Shown in pieces: positions 1 to 13,766 of a DNA stretch of 64,000 bases (the stretch's first letter is position 1; each line of letters starts with the position of its first letter). Both the position numbers and the translations under genes were made by a program. The DNA comes from Hemicordylus capensis (lineage: Eukaryota > Chordata > Lepidosauria > Squamata > Cordylidae), in the NCBI RefSeq assembly GCF_027244095.1, contig NC_069658.1:416728687-416792686 (forward strand), written 5' to 3'. The notes under the pieces are model-generated. The model ran no database searches, was not told the origin of the DNA, and saw only the letters and a program-made list of their open reading frames with translations.

Positions 1-310
1 CTTTGGTGAAGCATAGCCCTCTGAAAGCTGGGCGAGCCTTCAACTCTATCGCGTAGCCCGAAGAGACAATCTTCAACACCCACCAGTCCAATGTTATGTG
101 CTGCCATGCTTGGCCATGGCTTGCCAACTTGATGTTGCTGATGGCTAATGGTGCCTGATAGGTTTTGTAGGCAGTCATATTCTGCCCTTCCATGTTGAGG
201 AAGGTTAATATTAGCAATGTGTCCTTTGATGTACGAAAGTGTGATCGGCTGTAGGTGGCTTCAATGGCGCTGTTTCTGGGCCTCTCGTTTGTTACATTGG
301 CCTTGGTTGT
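1..310 (-). mobile_element. DIRS-like retroelement fossil, pol (reverse transcriptase) fragment
   Basis: On the minus strand the segment carries a stretch of the type QHITLDWWVLKIVSSGYAIEL, which resembles the N-terminal pol region of DIRS-family retroelements. It lies in SUZ12 intron 8 and is cut by the window edge, so its full extent is unknown. It looks like a degraded, inactive remnant. Family call is by motif recognition only. Confidence 0.5.
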
Positions 311-582
311 TTTTGGGGACGGATGAAAGGTCTTGATTTTGATGTGTATATATTAGATGAAGAAGCAGAAGTAAACGTCTTTGCAGTGAATTTGGACTTC
401 TTGACCTCCATTGTTGCATCTGTCTGTTCTGAAAACAGGCCTTCACCATCAAATGGTAATCCCTCTATTTTTTCTTTCATATCCATTTGTAAGACAGCTG
501 AGCATAGCAAAGCATGTCATCGTAAAGTAATGGATGCACTCATTGCTCTAGACTCTAATTGTTCTCTGTGTAAACCACCCTG

Positions 583-640
583 AGCCATTTTTGGAAGGGC
601 AGTATAGAAATCAAATAAATAATAATAATTATTATTAGTA
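583..640 (+). repeat. L2-type LINE 3' tail
   Basis: Contains the CCCTGAGCCATTTTTGGAAG block followed by AAATAA repeats. The same block recurs at 43553-43605 and, reversed, at 8548-8610 and 54046-54130. This is the common 3' end of squamate L2-type LINEs (or SINEs using that tail). An AT-rich microsatellite follows. Confidence 0.6.
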
Positions 641-649
641 GTAGTATTT

Positions 650-1445
650 ATTAACACAGTCAGACAGATGTTACTGACTGATTTGTTTTATCCAGACATT
701 GAGTCCTTCCCAAGGACCTGGGATGGCTAAATTTTATTGTCAATGTTGTTGCTGTTATAGATATCGTCGCAGAATATAGGCTGTTCCCAGTAAAGTTGCT
801 TTTTGTAATTGGCTGATGGTGATTTCTGTGGCCCCTATGGTGTTGAGGTGCTCTTCAAGGTCTTTTGGAACTGCACCCAGGGCGCCAATTACCACTGGGA
901 TTATTTTGGTCTTTCTGCCACAGCCTTTCAATTTCAATTTGTAGATCTTTGTATTTTGTGATTTTTTCTATTTCTATTTCTTTTTTCTTTCCTTTCTAGT
1001 CTGCTATCCCCTGGTATTGCTATGTCAATTATTTTAACTTGTTTTTCTTTCTTCTCGACTACAGTGATATGTGGTGTATTGTGTGGCAGGTGTTTGTCTG
1101 TTTGTAGTCGGAAGTCCCACAATATTTTTGTATCTTCCTTTTCCAGAACGTTTTCAATGTTATGGTCCCACCAATTTTTGGCTACAGGTAGCTTGTATTT
1201 TTTGCAGATGTTCCAGTGTATCATCCCTGCTACCTTGCCATTCCTTTGTTTGTAGTCAGTCTGTGAGATCTTTTTACAACAGCTGATTAGGTGGTCCACG
1301 GTTTCATCTGCTTCTTTACAAAGGTGGCACTTGCTGTTTGTTGTTGACTATTATGATAATTATTTATTCCGCTAGGTGTTTTGTGGTGCTTAACTGCTGA
1401 CATGTTAGGTCTGCTGATTTCTGCAGTGTCTTTGAACTCTGCAGA
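650..1445 (-). mobile_element. R4-clade LINE fragment with restriction-like endonuclease domain
   Basis: Minus-strand translation gives a zinc-knuckle-like segment (CHLCKEADETVDHLISCC) followed by KVAGMIHWNICKKY, ILWDFRLQTDKHLPH, IIDIAIPGDSRLE and VVIGALGAVPKDLEEHL. This order is typical of the C-terminal endonuclease region of R4/Dong-type LINEs. At least one frameshift separates the two longest open segments (near 937), and only the 3' part is present. It lies in SUZ12 intron 8. Confidence 0.7.
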
Positions 1446-3090
1446 TGAGAATGTATCCAGATCTTGATCATTTAGCAGTATCCATTTCCGATCCAATTAA
1501 TCAGTCAAAATATCCGTCCACTAATAGTTACACACAAAGCTTAGTCCAGAAACACAGTCCAAGGGTCATTTTAGTCAGTAAAATATCCATCCGATCTTTT
1601 ATCACAAATAAATCGTTATACACAAAAACCTATTCCAGAATACAGTCCAGGGGTCAGATAGCTGATTAAAATTTATTTATTTCTGTTTAGAACTCACTCA
1701 GACATACAAGGAACCATAACAAGGAGCCGAAGAAACCGAAGAACCTATCACTACGGCAGTGACAAAGGAACTGAAGTTCTGGCACTTATTCCCACCTTAA
1801 ATAGCCACGTGGTCACGTGGGGCACAAGTGCTGAGAGGAGCTGTGGTACTCCACACCGAGAGGCTTCAGTGCAGGTGCAGAACCCATTCTAATGGATTCA
1901 AAGGATCACTCCCCAGATCTTTCGCTTCTCACTCACTATGGATGTGTTCCCTTGCCTTTCACAGGAACCTGTTACACTTTTGTATATAGTATGTTCTTAA
2001 TGGCACAATGCCTCTCCTAAATTATTCTGCACAGACAGCCCCAGTTGCAGTACTGCATTGGCCCATAACCAAGGCAATAACTCAGAAAGCAAAAACCACT
2101 GCTAAAGAGGGAGTTCATGAACTGATAAGAAGTGGTGAAAGTACACTGGGGAGAGGAGAGACTTCACACATGCAGGAACAGCATCTGCCAGCAGATGGAG
2201 ATCTAGCCCAGTCTTAGAAAGAGTAGGGAGATGAATCCCAAATGAGAATAAGATAATAGGAATGACAGGTTTTGGAGCCAACTAAAGCATACAGAAGTAA
2301 GAATCTCTGAATAGACTACTTGAGAAAGTAAACTGCATCCCCATCCAGATCACTTTGAGGATTAGCTACGCTTAAGATTGTCTTGGAGATATCAGGGCAA
2401 CATTCCAGTTTGCTCTTCCAAGGGAGTAACCAGTTTCCTGGTGCTCACAGGTAGAATTCACAGCACCAGTGGAGGGTCTTGATTCTGTATTAAGTCTCAG
2501 AAACCCAAGGGATCATTCTATCCCCACAGATTCCTACTGGTCAGATAGCAGAACCTGCCCTACTTCAGCTCAATGGCAGCTTGTATTCCAGGTCCACAAA
2601 GAACAGCAGGCATCTTCCCTCCCCGCCGCCCGAAACAAAACTGTTTTCCAGTCTGGTCTCCTCGTCAAGCTACCCTCCAAGGCAGCTTGTAATAGACTTG
2701 ATTGGTTTGTGGTGATGCTAAATCCTTATAAAATGGTTGTAGCTCAAGTCTGCAACCTTGCTAAACATGTAAATTGCTACTCCCTGCTGCATCTAGCCAT
2801 GTTCCATCCAGGCTTGACTGCTTTTTGAATGGTCTCCTAGTGATCCTTTTTGCTTCCTATCTACCTAAATCCCCAATGCCACTCTAGCCTTCCTGATTCA
2901 GCCTCTAGCTCCATCCCTCTGGATGTATCCTACTATGTAAAAGGGATAACGTTATTGCAAATCATTTCTGAATGTTGGAGCATTTTTGAATATACTGAAC
3001 ATTTAAACAATGATTTGTGTTACAAATATATAGTTTTTAAAAACTGCTCATAATGGGTATAGCCCTCTGAACTGTTGGCCTATAGGGGGT
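1446..3090. other. SUZ12 intron 8, no gene seen
   Basis: 1440-1690 holds loosely repeated phrases (for example CAGTCCA and AAATATCC). 1700-1960 has repeat-like sequence with CACGTGGTCACGTGG and a TTAAATAG box that I could not classify. 1961-3090 shows no coding similarity; its short open frames look random. Confidence 0.5.
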
Positions 3091-3213
3091 TTCTACCTAT
3101 GGTTGATGAATTACAACTCCCATCATTCCTAGCTATAATTTGTTGTGGCTGGGGATGATGGGAGTTCCAGTTTAACAGCATCTGGAGTACAACAGGTTGG
3201 GAACAAATGTATG
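3090..3213. repeat. Diverged palindromic hAT-type MITE
   Basis: Contains ACAACTCCCATCATTCCTAG and, after a short centre, GGCTGGGGATGATGGGAGTT. It is the same inverted core as the clean copy at 5329-5463. The ends are too diverged to place a target duplication. Confidence 0.6.
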
Positions 3214-4504
<1,291 letters not shown>

Positions 4505-5159
4505 CTAGAAAGTTTATATCTCAATCTCCCCTCTTTTATACCTAAGCAGAGGAGATGGCTGGATTTTTAGTAGCTTTCCAAGATTTCTGGCAATTCAAAA
4601 AAAGAACTGTGCTTGACATTAGGACAAGAATCTTGCTGTAGCCCAAGTTAACAAAATATGCACCTGATTGTAACAGGAGTTATCCACTGCACTTGGAAAC
4701 AGGAATCCACAAGCCAGCCCTCCCAGGGTAAGTACCCCTGTTAAGAAGGGCATCCAGTAACAAACCTCTCCCCTTTTATGCTTCTGCCTGGAGAAGTTAA
4801 ACAGCAGATTTCTCCTGCTTACATTATCCACACACTAGCAAAGATGAGAGCATCTCTTAATATAGTTTGATCTTACAAATCTGCTTTATCAGCTAAACTG
4901 GCTTTTTCTTTGCTACTGCAGTTATTTTAAAAAAATATTTTTGATTTGCTTTATGAAGAAAGAATTTTTGTACAAACTGCAAGTTACTTGGGGTGACTTG
5001 GGTCAGAGAAGGCAGAATAGGCATCCATTAAATAAGCAAATCTCTACTTCCTCTTTCCAGACCTGAGGGGATGATAGGGGGTAATAGCAAATACGAAGAA
5101 GTTAGCTAATAAGCCAAGCTAATATTTGTGGATCCCTGCCTTTAAGCTAGTTATCTGAT

Positions 5160-5480
5160 CAGTGTTCTCTCTAACCTTTTTCATCTGTGTGAGGAATGAG
5201 TTTTGTTCTGGGCAGCAGTATGTGCACATGTGCATTCAGAGTGGGACCTTCCTGATTCAACCTGAACGGGATCTAAAATTAATTGAGCGGACATCAAAAA
5301 CATGTGAGCACGTGCACACTTTATCGAGCAGGGGTGGGGAACCTTGGCCCTCCAGCTGTTTTTGAACTACAACTCCCACCATCCCCAACCACAATCATTG
5401 TGGCTGGGGATGATGGGAGTTGTAGTTCAAACACAGCTGGAGGGCCAAGGTTCCCCACCCCTGCCTTAGAAGAAATACTG
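5160..5480 (+). mobile_element. hAT-type MITE (CAGTGTTCTCTCTAA family) carrying a nested palindromic MITE
   Basis: Starts CAGTGTTCTCTCTAAC and resumes after the nested element with CCTTAGAAGAAATACTG, its inverted end. Flanked by TATCTGAT (5152-5159) and TATCTAAT (5481-5488), a 7/8 match as expected for an 8-bp hAT target duplication. One of four copies of this family in the window (also 7029-7218, 33658-33847, 60832-61003). It lies in SUZ12 intron 7. Confidence 0.85.
5329..5463. mobile_element. Palindromic hAT-type MITE (CAGGGGTGGGGAACC ends)
   Basis: Near-perfect palindrome of 135 bp: CAGGGGTGGGGAACCTTGG at one end and its reverse complement at the other, with GACTACAACTCCCA-like arms. It is inserted inside the MITE at 5160-5480. 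The duplicated target is degraded (about CTTTATCGAG versus CCTTAGAA). hAT assignment rests on the CAGGGG ends and related copies with 8-bp duplications. Confidence 0.85.
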
Positions 5481-7028
5481 TATCTAATGTTCTAGGACAC
5501 TGCCTTACTCAGTGTAGGCAACTGCTACAGTACCCAATTTGGGGAGCTGAGGATTAATCTGGCTCCAAAAGATGGGATCCAGTCTGCTTACCACCACACA
5601 TTTCAACTATGAATCCATGGAAGTGGAAAGCAGGATCACACATCTAATTCCTGTATTAACCATGTCTATGAGCACAGAAATACATGGAGTTCAGCAACTG
5701 GGACATTAGGAATAATCCTGCTTCCCCTTCCACACATTTACTGTACATGACATTCAAATATATGAAAAAGGCTCTTATCTTGCTTGCAGAGATGTGTGTT
5801 GCTGATAGCTGCAGACTTGGTGGTTTAGGGAAGAATATACTCAAGACACTGACCTAAGGGTTAACACCTTCTCAGGCAGTGTTCAGACAGAATGGCTAAC
5901 CACAGTTAATCGTGGCCGAATTTGTAACTCTGTTACAGCAGAATGTGCGAAACCGCCGTTATGGGCTGAAAGCTACCTTCGGTTTGCTTTGCCAAACTCC
6001 AATTTGAACCTTCCGTTTTCTCTAAAATTTGCCGCCAACAACTGAAGTTCTGCTGCTGAAGTGCAGTCTGTACTTATGTACAGTCTAACTGTCTGACTAT
6101 GGGCACAGTTATAACTGTGGTTTTGCACCAATTTTCAAACCCTGATCATAGAAGTGACGGTGCAGACCCACCCAAGGACATGGCTGCTACATGCTTTTGG
6201 GGCTTCTCACTGGCAATCTCTCGGAAAACCAGCCCTGCCTCTCCTGTCAGCTATGGAGTTGCCAGGCTACAGAGATGCCACCACGCCCATCCTGGACTTG
6301 TCAATACGTCAAGCTGCACAGTCGCTCGGGGCAACCACAATTCCCACTCTGTCCTTTGTTTCCCCCACCTGGCAAGTGGTAGGGCATGGGATAATAGGAT
6401 GGGCACCATGTGTTCTGCTCCCCAAGAAGAAAGCAGCAGTCATATGTTCACAAGCACTCCAACTGGCAACATAAGCAGGGTACATTATCACAGTGCGAAG
6501 ATGGGAACATTTTGCACGTGGGGGGTGGGCGGCTGAATTTGGGTAGAGAAGTCAGAGCAGCAAAATTCTATTTTTTCACATATAGGTTGAAGAAGGGGCA
6601 GCCAGTGCCTTCCCGGGGTGGGGATATTTGCTCCCTAGTCTTGCTCATGAGAAGAACCTGCAGGCACTAATTTCAAATGCATAAGATGGTATTCGTGTCG
6701 TATGGGAATGGTTCTCTCCACGCTGGAGACTTAGCCCATTATCCCACAGACCATAAAAGGTCATGGGGACACCCCCCACACAACTCATGAGAGGAACCGT
6801 CCAAGAGAAGGGAGAGGAACCATCAACCACAATCACCAAAATTATGCGATGGCAAAGCATCCCCTTCTCCCACAGACAGGCCTCTCATGAGAATGTCAGG
6901 CCATTGGGGCTCTAAGTAAAGCAAGATTGCTTTGTGGATAGGTGCTGTCAGAAGGAGTACCCCAGAGACAGCTTTCCATGTCTTGGGTACCACAGTCAAG
7001 CAGCTGCAAAAATGTGCTGCCCACCAGC

Positions 7029-7218
7029 CACTGTTCCCTCTAAGGCGTGCGCATGTGCTCACAAGTTTTTGGAGGTCCGCTCAGTTCATTTTAGGTTGTG
7101 CCGAGGCTGAATCAGGAAGGCCTCATTCTGAATGCAGGTGTGCACACACCACCTTGATACTGCCACCCAGAACAAAACTCATTTCTCACAGAGATAAAAA
7201 ATATTTGAGGGACCACTG
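7029..7218 (-). mobile_element. hAT-type MITE inside the first tandem unit
   Basis: Begins CACTGTTCCCTCTAAGG and ends GAGGGACCACTG, inverse orientation to the copies at 5160 and 33658. Flanking 8-mers CCACCAGC and CCACCCAT match only in part. Its insertion explains why the first tandem unit of the host element is longer than the second. Confidence 0.7.
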
Positions 7219-8547
7219 CCACCCATGTGGAGATGTGCACCCCTGCTCACATCCCCAGGGGCAACGCTGCCATCCTTGGACAGCTGGAAACTAGGGATCC
7301 CTCTCCCACCAATCCTCGTGCCGAGATATCGGCATATGGTGACATGCTGGGCCAGACCCAGGAATTTTGAATGGGTTTAAGGGTCTGTGCTAGAGCCCGG
7401 TATCCAGATTATCCATGCAAATGGTTTGGGCAAGGGTGCTATTGGCAGGTTTAAAAGGCAGCTCCCCAGAAGGGATTTCTGAGCAGCCAAGTTCCATTCT
7501 TTTCACAGAAAGGTTGGGGAAGGGAGTCCAAGCCCCTTCCCCTTTGGGGGGTTCACACCCCCCAGACTTACTCATGATCAAGGCCAGTCACCAGGGTTAG
7601 TCTTGGGTCAACTGAAATTCTTCAAGGATACAGCCACTCAACCCAGGGCTTACTGGCTAGGCATAAGACTGAAAGGCCATGGGGACACCCCCAGGCAACT
7701 CCTGAGAAGGACTATCAGAGGAGAGGGGAGATAATTGTCCTGACAAATCTGAAATGAATACAGATGGCAAAACATCCCCTTCTCACACTAACATCTCCCT
7801 CACAGGAGTGTCAGGCCATGGGTGCTCCAAACAAAGCAAGGTTGTTTTCTAGATGGCAGCCGTGAGGAGACTGCTTTCTTTGTCTTGGATACTGCAGACA
7901 AGCTGCTGCGTAACCGTGCCCCCTGCCAGCCCATATGTACATGCACACCCTTGCCATTGCCCTGGAATGGTCACCCAAACATCCGGGGGTGGCCTGAGAA
8001 CAGGGGCTCCCCTCTCCCCTGAATCCCCACGCCGGAAGTTCTACATACAGTGCGACAGACAGGACTTAGGAATCTTGAATGGGTTTAAAGGCCCAACCCG
8101 ATGCCTGCTCCTACCTCCCATCTGTGCACATGGCTGGGCAAGGACAAAGTGAGTGTTTAGATGGCCTTTGGGTGCTGAAAGTCTGCACAGGCAAAGAGAG
8201 TGGAGAGGCTTCAGGGTATCTGTTCTATTTTTTTTATGAAGAAAGAGTAGAGAATTGGGGCCCAGCCACTTCCTCGGGGCTGCTGCTGGTGGTGTATACA
8301 ACCCAGGTTTGCTCATGAGCAGGGCCAGTAGGATCAGGATCGATATAGTTTTTGGAACGATTCTTCCTATGCAATAGCCCACGTGGAGTATGCTCAGTAG
8401 ACTGGCACACTCATGAGAGTGTAAGCCAACTGGACAGCAAGCTGCCGGACAGCAGATTTGTGATGTGTCTGGATGGACTGCTGTGCTTGGATCACCCCTC
8501 ACGACATCTTCCCTGGTTATTATGGTGGGACAGACCCCACCCCCAGC

Positions 8548-8610
8548 ATCATTTATTTATTTATTATTTATTTATTTGATTTATATACCGCCCTTCCAAA
8601 ATGGCTCTCT
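8548..8610 (-). repeat. L2-type LINE 3' tail inside the composite element
   Basis: ATTTATTTATT tract followed by GATTTATATACCGCCCTTCC, the reversed 3' end seen elsewhere in the window. Confidence 0.55.
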
Positions 8611-9065
8611 CCATCTGCATATCGCATTCTAGCACATGTGGATTTTCCCCATCCCTCATGCAAGTGCAATTCCACAAACACACATGAAAATTTGGGCTTG
8701 TGTGGTGCTTTCAGGGCGCAAGGCTACTTGGGGGGGCATCGATGGCAGAAGCAGCGTGGCATTGCAGGGCATTTAAAGGGCGTTCAATGCCCTTTTCCTG
8801 CTAAGGGTGGGTAGAGCACTTAAAAAATGCACAATCACACTCAGCACGCACCACACCACCTACATGGCAACACTTTGCCCACAGTCCAGCCACAGAGCTG
8901 GCTGGGATTAGCCTCGGATGCCAAGCAGCCAGGAGGTGCTACCCTCTCCTGAAACTGGAGTTTGGTTGTCTGCAGTTTGGCGAAAGTCTGCGACGCGCTT
9001 TGGAGTTAAGAATTGGAACCTTGGCCAACTTTAACTGCGATAAGCCATTATGTCTGAACCAAGCC

Positions 9066-10281
9066 TTCATGATTCCCCCCCCCCCCCCGCCAATTCTTCT
9101 GTTTGTGTTCCTTTACACTACAATCCTACTTTCAGAAGTTGGCCTAGTTAGTATAAACTAGGCCATTCAAACTTCAGCTGCCGCCACCTCACTTCTTGGA
9201 CCTCCAGTTCACAATGTTGCAGTGACATTAGAAGGCACATCGGCAGAATTCTTCTGTTGGGGTGTATATTCCTATGTCTATGTTGGCCCCTACCTTGTCT
9301 ATTCACTTCCTGTCAACTGCACACAGACTTTCTTTTTCCTAGGTCCTATAGTTTTGCCTTATTCCAATTTTCTTCAATTCCATGCTTCCAATACTCATTG
9401 CTTTTCAAGCAGTTACCCACTCTGACCCACTTTAAACCACTTGCTCCCTTCACCAGCCTCTCTAGCCCTCTTCTCTCTCAACCAATAGCACAGTCCACCC
9501 TCATCAGTTGTTTCCGACACTCCTCTCTGATTAGCCTTTTCTTGCCTTAATTTCCTGTATCCTCTGCCCTTTCCCCCCTCAAGTCACTTGTTGAACCTAC
9601 CCTTTCTTAAAGTTCCTCCTCACTGCATTGCCTGCTTTGAATCCTGGCATCAGTCTCTGGATTACTTGTTCCTGGAGGTAGTGAAGTGAAGGGACCTTTT
9701 TCCAGTTGTTAGGCATCTTCTGTGTGAGGTTTTCATTCTAACTATACCAACAACTATCCCTTTCCTCAGAGAGGCTGAATTGTAAACTACTTAGTTCCTA
9801 AATTAATATTTGAGCAACTACATCAGCTCTACCAAACTCATCAAGAGCAACACACCAGGAGATTATACCCCAATGTATCCTGCTCCTCAACTGACTCTAC
9901 TTATCATGAACTGTGGTGGGAAAATGGAGGAACTTCAATAGCTAAAGAGACCCCATTACAACAGTGATTATCCAACATCTAAAAAAGTCAGAGTTAATCT
10001 AAGAACATCATTTTTAGTGGACATTAAAAGTTCTGTTGTATTCTCTTTGACTTAACACAGATTATCTTTTTGATAAGTCAACACTAGCATGTTTTCTTTT
10101 TAAAATACTATAACGGGCACTAACTCCAAACAAATGCCCATACGAAACCATTCCCTGTGGACACATTAGCCCCTATGTGCACAAGAGAAACACATGTCAT
10201 TAGGTAGATGGAGTCTACCCCTCCCTACACCGGGAAGGACGTGTTCTCCCTTCTCAGTGTTAATAGCAGTGTGTCTATATG
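9066..10281. other. SUZ12 intron 7, no gene seen
   Basis: Begins with a poly-C run (about 9077-9089). The rest is pyrimidine-rich unique-looking sequence without coding similarity or a repeat I recognise. Confidence 0.5.
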
Positions 10282-10289
10282 CTCTAGAA

Positions 10290-11016
10290 CAGGGGTAGAC
10301 AGACTCAAGGCTTCCAGGAGTCTTGAGAGCTACCAGTACAAAATGGCTTGATGAGGCAGAGCCAGTCACAAAATGGAGGCTTGTAAAAAGACTTTACACC
10401 TACAGAACAAGTTATTTTAAACATCAAAATCCCTTGAAATGGCTAGCAGAGATAGGCAATGGTATTATTAAAAGGCAATCAATTAATACTGATGCTCAGA
10501 TAGAAGCCCAAGGTAAGCCATTAAGTCCAAGGCAGACTTTTATTTTATTTTTTTGCATTTTTGAAAGGAATAAGTTGTGTCAGCATTCTTAATTATAGCC
10601 CCATTTTAAACACAGGAAAAGCTGAGGCTCAGATTGAATACCCAGTTCTTCCATGAGATAGAAAAATCCACTTCTGATTTTCTGTTCAACCTCCTACATT
10701 TATGCCCAGCTCAGTGAGTGTGACATGACAGTGGAGCAAAAGCTAGTTGGTAAGTATTGGGGAGTGAGGGGAAACTACTTAGTTCCAGGAAGATTTTGCT
10801 GCATTTGTGGGGGAAGAAAAGAGAGAGAAATAAATAGGAGAGAAATTAAGAAACCAAGCACCCAAAAAGAGAGATTGAAAATGGTATGGCCATGCCCCCA
10901 CTAAAACCGACAATCAGATTTGCAGTACTGGTTGACAGCAAAACTCAGAGGTCTAGAGCAACTTCAGATAAGCCCCAAAGCTACCAGTAGCTTTGAGCTG
11001 CCCAATGCCACCCGTG
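10290..11016. mobile_element. Non-autonomous hAT-type element, 727 bp
   Basis: Flanked by a perfect 8-bp duplication CTCTAGAA (10282-10289 and 11017-11024). The left end is CAGGGGTAGACAGACTCAAGG; the right end reverse-complemented is CACGGGTGGCATTGGGCAG, followed by CTCAAAGC. No transposase frame is visible. It lies in SUZ12 intron 7. Confidence 0.85.
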
Positions 11017-11852
11017 CTCTAGAAAATATGATTGTATAAGGCACCAGCAGCTCTGCATGACTAGATCCAGAAACAAGTCCTTTATGTAATCTAGCAAATT
11101 TGCTTGCATTCTGCAGATCACATGTATCCCTGGCTACTACTAAAAATCCAGCCTTCCTCCATTCCCAGTTCAAGCAATGTAAAGAGGCAATGGAACTCCT
11201 AAAATCCAACATTCAGTCCTATCCCATGGCTGTGGTCTGTGCTAACTTACATTATATAAGTTATATTTCATGTATCAAATATTTGCCATCTAAGAGATGT
11301 CAGAATGCCTTTGGCAGATACACAAAATCCTGTTTGCTGACTTTACATGTTCTCCAAGACACCCTAATTACATGCATCACATATAACAGGTTTCTATTTC
11401 ATATGGAGGTACCCTAAAAATGCTAATACTCTCACTGTGAGTTAGCCTCAAGTATATTAACATAAGAAGTGGCAGATTATCAACAGCATCTGCAAACCCT
11501 AAAAGGCATGTTGGATTATTCTGCGAGATTACACCTTTTCCATATGGCCTTTTTGACTGCAAACCCGAGGCAGGGTTTGTGCCTTTTAAATTAAATCATT
11601 GTTTGACACCAAGCTTTAGGCTACAAAGTGCTTTGTAAGAAGAATAAGGCTCAGTTAGGTGTCCTCCTTTACACTAGCTAAAAACTTTACACCAGGCACA
11701 TAAAATGCACACACTAGGGAAGAAGTTATTATTCAGCAGTGTACACCCACATGTTCAAGGGCCTGCTCCATTTTTTTCTTTAAGCAGCAAGTTGATTATT
11801 CCTCCTATCTTGAATGACTAAAAGGAGACATTCTGAATATACTTCAAGCTTA

Positions 11853-12116
<264 letters not shown>

Positions 12117-12608
12117 TTAATGTTTTTCATTATTTGGATAAAGTGAGAGAATTGACTCAGAGGTCAGAGAGTCAAATTATTTTGTATTGTTAAAAAAATA
12201 GAATGAGAGCATTACCGTAACTGAAAACCCTGGAGCTCATCAAACCAACTACATTCAAAGAAGATTACTGGGCATAGCACATACTAGAATGTCAGCAGTG
12301 GTAGTTCATTTTTCCTATAATACATTGGTCTGGTTCTGAAGCAATATCAACCCATAGTTTGGTGAATGAGCTTTTAAGAACCCTTGGATTCACACACTCC
12401 ATTCTTCCCTCATGTGCTGCCATTCTACCCCTCTGGTTTGAGGCAAATCAGTTTGCTGCTTCCCCCCGAAACAGACATACTATGATTTGCATTTGCCCAG
12501 CAAACCAAGATTGGTAAGCAGGCAAATCCAACATTTCTTCCAAGTCTAGTAGAGAGCAAATTGTAACAAGTCAAACAGACAATTCTTCAAGAGCTCTTAA
12601 GATTTTTA

Positions 12609-12610
<2 letters not shown>

Positions 12611-12658
<48 letters not shown>
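12611..12658. repeat. (CA)n microsatellite
   Basis: About 24 uninterrupted AC dinucleotides in SUZ12 intron 6. Confidence 0.95.
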
Positions 12659-12662
<4 letters not shown>

Positions 12663-13445
12663 AACCCACTATATTCAGAATACAATATACTAAATAAGCT
12701 ACACTTTCTGTCAGTCTGAATAGCAATAACACATACTTTTAGTTTTAAATCGTCATCCGTAAGTTGCTAGAAAACTATTGTGACTAACATAAGGCAAAGT
12801 TTTAATACTTAGCCCCAAAGGATTACAAAAACACTATAAATCTGTCACATTTGGCATACAAGGTACACACCAGCAATATTTCATGGTACTGAGGAGCTTC
12901 AGGGGGTGCAAGCTGAAAAGTTTAGCTGAACAAGAACTTATCTGGTTTTCAGCAAGCGGTGGGATCACCTTGAAGTAGTAAGATATATGAAGCAGTACAT
13001 TAACTAGAGACAGAAAGCATGAGCACCCAGAGGCTAAACAAGGCAGTAATACAATTATCTTTACTACTTTCAAGTGGGGGTCACTTTGGGGAAAAAACCT
13101 TCAACAAAAGAGTCCTTTCCTACTGCACTGACCTCTGTGCAGTGCTATGTTTTTCTCAAAGCTAAGGAGGTGCCCAGAACTCTGTCAAACCCAGTGCCAT
13201 CTTGCAAGAGATATATGGAGTGTGGGCAAGTGTCATCCTTCCCAGAGGCAAAGCACTCCACACATGCCTCCAAGATGATGCTGGGGCTTGAGAGAGCTCA
13301 ATTTCCCTTAAAGGAGCCTCACTGGCACAGGCCAAAGTGCAGCACTGCATGGTGGGAATGGTAACCTCTAAGCAGTGCCAAAGGGGGACACATGCAGAGT
13401 ATTTGGATTCAGGCCAAAGTTTCACTCACGTAGGCCCAATAATTA

Positions 13446-13766
<321 letters not shown>

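Larger units (their letters stand above)
5875..9065. mobile_element. Composite inverted-repeat element, about 3.2 kb, with about 740-bp internal tandem units
   Basis: The left end reads GGCAGTGTTCAGACAGAATGG. The right end, reverse-complemented, reads GGCTTGGTTCAGACATAATGG. Similarity continues inward for about 130 bp (shared CAGTTAA, GGCC, GCCAAACT and CAAACTCCA blocks), so these are terminal inverted repeats. The interior holds about three diverged tandem units. Shared landmarks CTCATG occur at about 6644, 7571 and 8312, that is 927 and 741 bp apart; the first interval contains a 190-bp MITE. No transposase frame is seen, so it would be non-autonomous. The exact ends and target duplication are unresolved. 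It lies in SUZ12 intron 7. Confidence 0.6.

Noticed and set aside
9077-9089. Poly-C run as a regulatory signal
   Set aside because: Similar C runs occur at about 15710, 18818, 21064 and 38250; these are simple low-complexity tracts.
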